DNA from: Penium margaritaceum
Lineage: Eukaryota; Streptophyta; Zygnematophyceae; Desmidiales; Peniaceae
Length of the DNA: 35,781 nucleotides
Assembly: GCA_023375785.1 (NCBI GenBank)
Contig: SZWC01006925.1
Span: 95,998 to 131,778 of the forward strand
Reading direction: 5' to 3'
The notes under the pieces were generated by a model. The model saw nothing but the letters and a program-made list of their open reading frames with translations, had not been told where the DNA came from and made no database searches. Every line of letters begins with the position of its first letter. Positions within the stretch are counted from its first letter, which is position 1. Shown here one piece after another: positions 31,064 to 35,781 of the stretch. The translations under genes and the position numbers were made by a program.

Positions 31064-31165
31064 TGTACAACGGGAAATGGAATACTCGGCCTCAACGAGG
31101 CCAAGTATTCCATTGCCCGTTGTACTAGACGTCACTGTACAACAGGCAATGGAATACTCGGCCTC
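31064..31165 (+). repeat. 30-bp motif in direct-inverted-direct arrangement (snap-back duplication)
   Basis: A segment of about 30 bp from TGTACAAC to GGCCTC occurs at 31064-31093, inverted at about 31096-31125, and again direct at 31136-31165. The first two form a long hairpin with a loop of about 2 nt. The inverted copy brings in the TAG at 31126. The third copy leads directly into the integrase. Confidence 0.85.
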
Positions 31166-32115
31166 GTACAGACCTCCTTGGTCCTCTTCATGTCGAGTCT
31201 TTGTCCCATCGGGGTCGATACGTCCTGACCCTGACTGATGACTTCACCCGGATGCGGTGAGTCTACAGTATGCGCCAAAAGAGTGACGCCGCTCTCGCGG
31301 TTCGCCTCTAGGTAGTGATGGCTGAGCGCCAGTCCCGCCACACTCTGCACACCTTCCGCTCGGATCGTGGTGGCGAGTTTCTAGGCAAGATGGATAGCTT
31401 CTTCACTGTGCGCAGGATTTTTCACCAGGTCTCCGCTCCTACTACTCCTCAGCAGAACGGTGTTTCTGAGCGTTGGAACCGCCCCATGGAGGATGCGGTT
31501 CACGCTATGCATTCTAAGTGGGGTCTCCCGGTGTCCTTCGCTTTTGAGGACTTTGCCAACATGAATTTGGTCTGGAATCGCCTCCCGCATGGTCCCCTTC
31601 CGGATCACGTTACACCGTGTGAGCTTTGGTTCGGTCACCGTGCTGACCTACGCCTCGCACCCGTCTGGGGATCCTTGGCTTCTGTGTGGTACACCGTGGA
31701 CCAGCAGGGGTCCAAGGTCTCACCGCGGGGTCGCTTGTGTGCCTTCGTCGGAATCTCCCCACGGTCGAAGGCCTGGCGCTTTTGGGACCCTGCTCGTTTT
31801 CACATTATTGAGTCCCGTGATGCACTCTTCTTTGAGTCCCTCACCTACAATGATCTGACATCGATTACGTCGCTGTCTATCCCACACATTCCTACGTGTG
31901 AGGTCTCTCGCCGGATGGGGGAGTCTGCTCCTGCGAGTACCCCTCGCCAGGTTGATGTGTCTGTTCGAGCTCCCTCCACTTTGCTGTCTCCGGCTCTGAT
32001 GACCCAGCGATCATCGCTTTTGGCCCACAGACCTCTCCAGCACCGTCGGCTTCTACCCACGTTCCCTTGCATCCCTCACGTACCCATGATTCTACATCTG
32101 TGCGTACTCCTGTGA
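31129..32115 (+). pseudogene. Copia integrase domain, broken
   Basis: In frame 1, RTDLLGPL carries the first catalytic Asp (codon 31171-31173). FRSDRGGEF carries the second (31363-31365), and QQNGVSERWNR carries the Glu (31468-31470), about 35 residues further, fitting the D-D-35-E core. The C-terminal part has LWFGHRADLRLAPVWGSLASV and the usual FVGIS...WRFWDP..FHIIESRDALFFE segment. TGA at 31258 and TAG at 31309 interrupt it. After about 32000 a frame change leads to the Ser/Pro/Thr-rich spacer before the reverse transcriptase. Confidence 0.88.
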
Positions 32116-32582
32116 CCGTACCTGTGTCCACTGGCACTCCTGCCTCTATGCATAGCCGTGCCTCACCTGCTCCTACTGTCACCCTGAGTCACGTGTCTCC
32201 CACACCCGCATCTCCTCGCACATCATCACCAGCTCTCTTACCTCAGTCCTCCCCAGCTGCGCTTGCGCCTGTTTCTGAGCCTGAGGTGCGCCCCTCAAGC
32301 CTAGGTTACTCCCGTGAGCCTGGCGGTCGTCTTCGACCGTTGGACTCCGGAGCTCAGCAAGTGCCTGGTCTTGCACCGAGGCGCTCCACTCAAAGTGTTG
32401 CAAGTGGCGATCCCGGCACAAAGGCCCTAGGCCTGAGTGTCCGCAATGAGCACACAAAGGTACACCCAGCGTGTCCCGTTGGGCACAATCTCGTCATTCG
32501 CGAGTTTCACATCGCTTGTGATGTAGCAGCCGATCTTGTGGTCGTCAGACCTAGCACCGAGGCGTGCGCTGTTGCCACGTAG
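32067..32582 (+). pseudogene. Copia Ser/Pro/Thr-rich spacer between integrase and reverse transcriptase
   Basis: This frame-3 stretch of low complexity (PTPASPRTSSPALLP) is typical of the variable linker in plant Copia polyproteins. It ends at TAG 32580-32582. The reverse transcriptase continues in the same frame beyond that single TAG. Confidence 0.6.
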
Positions 32583-33422
32583 AGCTCCCCCTCTTTGGCG
32601 CTTGACCTGGGCACACTGAGGGAAGCTCTCTCATCACAGGATGCTGATGCATGGCGTGCTGCCTGCGAGGATGAGCTTCGCGCCATCCGAGAGCACGGAG
32701 TTTACGAGCTAGTCATCCTTCCACTTGGGAGGAAGGCTATTAACGTCAAGTGGGTCTTTTGCAAGAAAGTGAAGCCAGATGGCTCACGAGAATGCCACAA
32801 GGCTTGCTTGGTTGTCAAGGGGTACCCTCAAATTGAGGGCATCGATTGCAGTAACACCTTCGCCCCTGTCGGCCGCATGACCTCAACTCGAGCTCTGTTC
32901 GGTGTAGTGGCTCAGCATGACTGGGAACTACACCAGATGGATGTGAACAATGCGTTCCTCCATGGCCCTCTAGATGAGAAGATCTACGTGGCTCAGCCAC
33001 CTGGCTTTGAGGACGGTGACAAGGTCTGGCGCTTGCGCAAGTCCTTGTACGGCCTCAAGCACTCTCCTCGGTGTTGGAGCCAGGAGATCACTGGGACCCT
33101 GACTCGTGCGAGATATGTACAGAGTGAGGCATATCCCTCTCTCTTCATCCGACGGACGCCTGAGCGGTTCACCGCCATCCTGGTCTATTTCAATGACCTT
33201 CTGATCGCGTCTCCTTCACTGGAGGCCGTGAAGGAGGCAAATGCTGTCCTCCAGACTGCCTACAGGACGAAGGACCTCGGTCCTGCAGCGGTGTTTCTTG
33301 GCATGGAGATCGTGCGAGACCGCAGACGTCATACTCTTCTACTACATGAGGCCCGATACGCACCGGTTGTGGGGGAGCGCTTCAGCGACCTCCTTGGCAC
33401 AGTGCCCACGGCCTCCACCTAA
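32583..33422 (+). pseudogene. Copia reverse transcriptase, catalytic site mutated
   Basis: Open for 275 codons from 32595. Motifs: WRAACEDELRAIREHGVYELV, KWVFCKKVKPDGS, VVKGYPQIEGIDCSNTFAPV, QMDVNNAFLHG (catalytic Asp at about residue 116), DKVWRLRKSLYGLKHSPRCW, and the active-site box YFNDLLI (residues 198-204) where Copia normally has Y.DD. The first Asp of that pair is Asn (AAT at 33192-33194), which should abolish polymerisation. Near 33390-33420 the true frame shifts by one, so the TAA at 33420 is not the original end. Confidence 0.92.
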
Positions 33423-34248
33423 TTGGCAGGATGCCCTTAAGGTGGAGGATCCCACACAGCTGGGGGAGACAGTGGATGTGACCTTGTACCTCCGTCTCAT
33501 CGGATCTCTGATGTACCTGGCCACTACCACACGTCTTGACATCGCATTTTCCGTCAACCTCCTTGCCCATTTTTGGCAGGCTCCACGCGCTAGAGCCCTT
33601 CACGTGGCCATGCAAGTGGTGCGGTACATGTTCTCCACACCGTACTTCGGACTTTCCTTTCGCCGGCAGTGTTCGGTGGTCCTTCACGTCTACACCGACA
33701 GCGAATGGGCCAGAAGCCCACATGGACGGAGTCGCACCAGTTTCGTGTTCCTACTCGGTGGGACCGCTGTGTTGTGGCGCAGTGGGAAGCATGGCTGCAT
33801 TGCACGTAGCTCATCGGAGGCCGAGTACGTTGCCCTGGGTGCAGGGGCTGCTGAGGCGGAATGGCTGCAGCGTCTGTTCCATGAGCTTGGCCAGTCAGTA
33901 CTCGCTATCGTGCTTCACTTCGACAACTAGAGTACTCGCTATCGTGCTTCACTTCGACAACTAGAGTACTCGGAGAACTCTGGTTTGTTTGATACTCATA
34001 GGAGCCACATTGTGGTTGAGCATCACTTCGTGCGTGATATGGTGGAGCGACATGTGATCTCCGTCATTTGGGTTGGCACTGACATGCAGCGTGATGACTT
34101 CTTGACGAAGGAACAAGCACGCAAAACGTTCCTGGTGGCCATTCGGTTTGTTGGACTTTGCCCCTTGCCTGAGAGTGGTTGCGTGTGGGGTGTGTCCGTG
34201 TCCGTGTCACATTTGTCGTTGCACTTGTTTTTGTACTCGTTTAAGTGA
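33400..34248 (+). pseudogene. Copia RNase H region, broken
   Basis: After the frame shift, LYLRLIGSLMYL and TTRLDIAFSVNLLAHF lead into the RNase H motifs: VYTDSEWA (Asp), SRTSFVFLLGG...WRSGKHGCIARSSSEAEYVALG (Glu) and VLHFDN (Asp). A TAG at 33928 stands where the family usually has Gln after DN. A perfect 34-bp tandem duplication (33898-33965) shifts the frame. The tail (THRSHIVVEHHFVRDMVERHVI...DDFLTK) continues in another frame to 34248. Confidence 0.88.
33898..33965 (+). repeat. Perfect 34-bp tandem duplication
   Basis: The unit from GTACTCGC to AACTAGA is present at 33898-33931 and again at 33932-33965 without a mismatch, followed by a third start (GTACTCGG). 34 is not a multiple of three, so it breaks the RNase H frame. 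Confidence 0.93.
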
Positions 34249-34280
34249 TGCACGTGTATGGACATGCGTACCATCGGGTT

Positions 34281-34289
34281 ATGGGGGAG
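34281..34289 (+). promoter_or_regulatory. Polypurine tract of the Copia element
   Basis: ATGGGGGAG directly precedes the 3' LTR start TGTTG at 34290. This is the plus-strand priming site for reverse transcription. Confidence 0.85.
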
Positions 34290-34933
34290 TGTTGTGATGT
34301 GTGACGTTCCTGTCGACCTGTACAGATTACTATGACCACTCGGCCGTGTCCACACTCGTGCAGATCCCTGATGCGGACCCTGGAGGCACCGGTGCGTCAT
34401 CTGGTGGCGGACTACCATCCTGGAGCTGACCGATGACTTTTCCAGAGCTCCGGACGCTACCCGGGACCTCCTGCAGTTTTTCTACAGCACACAGGAGTTT
34501 ATCGGTGGACTGGCCGTGGACCCGATTTGCATTTTTTTGTATTGTGTGTCCACTGCTTGATGCCGGATGCATGCATGTGACCAGTCGTAGCGTTTGGCTT
34601 TTGATTTTGCACGTCTAGGTTCAGACAGCGAAGCATTTTGACATGTCTGCGCAGAGTTACGGCCAAAACAATGGTTTTGGGCCGGTTTTAGGACAGATCT
34701 TGCATTGTCGCGTGCGACACCCGCCGTGCGCTGCGGCAGGTACTTATGCCATGGACCTGTCATTTGTCATTTCTCTCTCCAAATGGTATTGAAGAATTAT
34801 GACACTTTGCCTTGTGTCTCCTAGCCAGACCCTTGCCAGTGCGTGCACGACTTGTGACTGTCGTCACCGTCTGACCAGGCACTGACGCCCCGTCAGTGGC
34901 TGTGTCGCTAAGAAGCTTCAACTCATCTTCTCA
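34290..34933 (+). repeat. Copia 3' LTR
   Basis: 644 bp, begins TGTTGTGAT and ends CATCTTCTCA. Aligns end to end with 27772-28415 with roughly ten percent differences by hand. Confidence 0.93.
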
Positions 34934-35781
34934 CTATTCATGTTTTGCACATTAACCACGCCATATCCAATTTTGGAACTTTTTGCTTCTTTATCAACGC
35001 TATATCCAGCGAGCACGCAAAAAAATGAGCTATATCTGAATGTACACGCTATGTTGACTCTGCATGCCATCCAGCGACAACATGCTGACGTCGTCAACAT
35101 GAGAGAAAAATCACAAACCCCTCTATTGAAGGGTTTGCAATTTTCTCACAAAGGTTTGCAATGTTTTTGGGTGGGGGGTCTGAAACACCCCATGCGTTGA
35201 AAGGGAACCTGCTAGGCCCCGCTACCGCTGGGCCCAGCAGGAGCCCGCGCAGAAATAAAACCCTAAACCTCGAGTGTAGTTTTGGGTAGGGTTTGAAAGC
35301 GGTTTGAATGGATAAAAAAGGGGTTTGCTCCTCCGTTTTTTTTTTTTGGTTGAAAAAGGCATTTTCGCTCGATCGCAATTCTCCCGAGCAAGGGGGGGGA
35401 GCGAAGCGACAGGGGCGACACATCACCCCCCTCGCTTCGCTCGATTGGCGACTTCAGTCTCCGATCGGGCATGGCCATAAAAATGGATATGGCATAGTTT
35501 TCTAAAACTTACTGGATATGGTGTAGTTTACGTTTAAGTTACGGATACGGGGGGGTGACCATATACCCATCGATTTCGTTTATAAGCCTCCCATTTCCAG
35601 TGACCACTCTTTAACAACGCCATATCCAGCGACCAAGCACTTTAACGACGAAACATCCACCAGGCGCAGAAAAACAACGACGTATAAAAAAAAAAGCGCG
35701 CGAACACCATGCCGTCGCTGCATGAAATGCAGCTTCGGATGGATGACGTCATCACGCCCCTTGAACAATCACAAACCCCAC
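34934..35781. repeat. Region of ~30-bp subrepeats in both orientations, foldback-like
   Basis: A motif close to AACNACGCCATATCCAGCGA recurs at about 34952, 34991, 35580-35597 and 35610-35660, in units of about 29-32 bp. The reverse form, TGGATATGGNNTAGTTT, recurs at 35485-35545 in units of 29-30 bp. A related pair, TGACGTCGTCA...ATCACAAACCCC (35087 on) and ATGACGTCATCAC...ATCACAAACCCC (35742 on), also appears. In between lies mixed sequence with a CGAAGCGA/TCGCTTCG hairpin (about 35400-35440). No coding ORF is convincing. The element probably continues beyond the window. Confidence 0.5.

Larger units (their letters stand above)
27772..34933 (+). mobile_element. Ty1/Copia LTR retrotransposon, full length but defunct
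   Basis: Two direct 644-bp LTRs (27772-28415 and 34290-34933) bracket a primer-binding site, gag, integrase, reverse transcriptase, RNase H and a polypurine tract. The order integrase before reverse transcriptase places it in Copia (Pseudoviridae-type order). By hand alignment the LTRs differ at about one position in ten, so the insertion is old. Ten in-frame TAG codons, one TGA, several frame shifts, a mutated catalytic Asp in reverse transcriptase and no visible protease make it dead. The 5-bp flanks (ATTTG and CTATT) do not match, so no target duplication remains. Confidence 0.95.

Noticed and set aside
27767..34938. Target-site duplication of the Copia element
   Set aside because: Flanks ATTTG and CTATT do not match. 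The LTR ends are still well fixed by TG...CA, equal length, primer site and purine tract.

Overview
This window looks like nuclear DNA from a plant-type eukaryote, most likely a streptophyte (land plant or charophyte alga); I cannot name the species. It has no operons, no ribosome-binding-site-led gene runs and no compact gene order. Two retroelements carry primer-binding sites matching the 3' end of plant initiator tRNA-Met (TGGTATCAGA...), and the rest is mostly decayed transposons in a mosaic of GC-rich and very AT-rich blocks. One 863-base N gap (19806-20668) and one single N (6933) are assembly defects.

Layout. 1-1360: a GC-rich Ala/Pro-rich reading frame on + and an uncharacterised broken gene on - (1360-359) interrupted by two TAG codons. 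About 2020-4005: an AT-rich element with about 340-bp inverted terminal arms. 4298-7553: a 5'-truncated non-LTR retrotransposon on - (end of endonuclease, reverse transcriptase, C-terminal zinc knuckle) with a tetranucleotide tail and a perfect 12-bp target duplication. 7916-8902: a broken PIF/Harbinger transposase on +, converging with an uncharacterised broken reading frame on - (10287-9032). 10.3-17.5 kb: mostly AT-rich DNA with no gene I can defend, apart from an unrecognised short ORF at 12432 and a TATA-like promoter near 13012. 17581-18771: a 1.19-kb foldback element with a 6-nt loop, about 590-bp arms built partly from about 29-bp subrepeats, and 9-bp direct repeats at its ends. 19687-20668: a (TGTGCG)n microsatellite running into the gap. 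20669-23680: a long open frame coding for a Gln/Ala/Ser-rich, probably disordered protein, the only candidate host gene. 25507-26060: a tandem TRIM-like mini-retrotransposon (LTR-internal-LTR-internal-LTR) with a perfect 5-bp target duplication. 27772-34933: a complete-length but dead Ty1/Copia element with two 644-bp LTRs. 34934-35781: a repeat region with about 30-bp subrepeats in both orientations, into a copy of which the Copia element seems to have inserted.

There is no pathway here. The window is a nest of transposable elements of at least six types. The most notable items are the tandem TRIM with a predicted three-way-junction fold in its LTR, the nested foldback with subrepeats, the strong excess of TAG among in-frame stops in the Copia element and the 1360-359 gene, and several snap-back (inverted duplication) scars inside transposon coding sequence.
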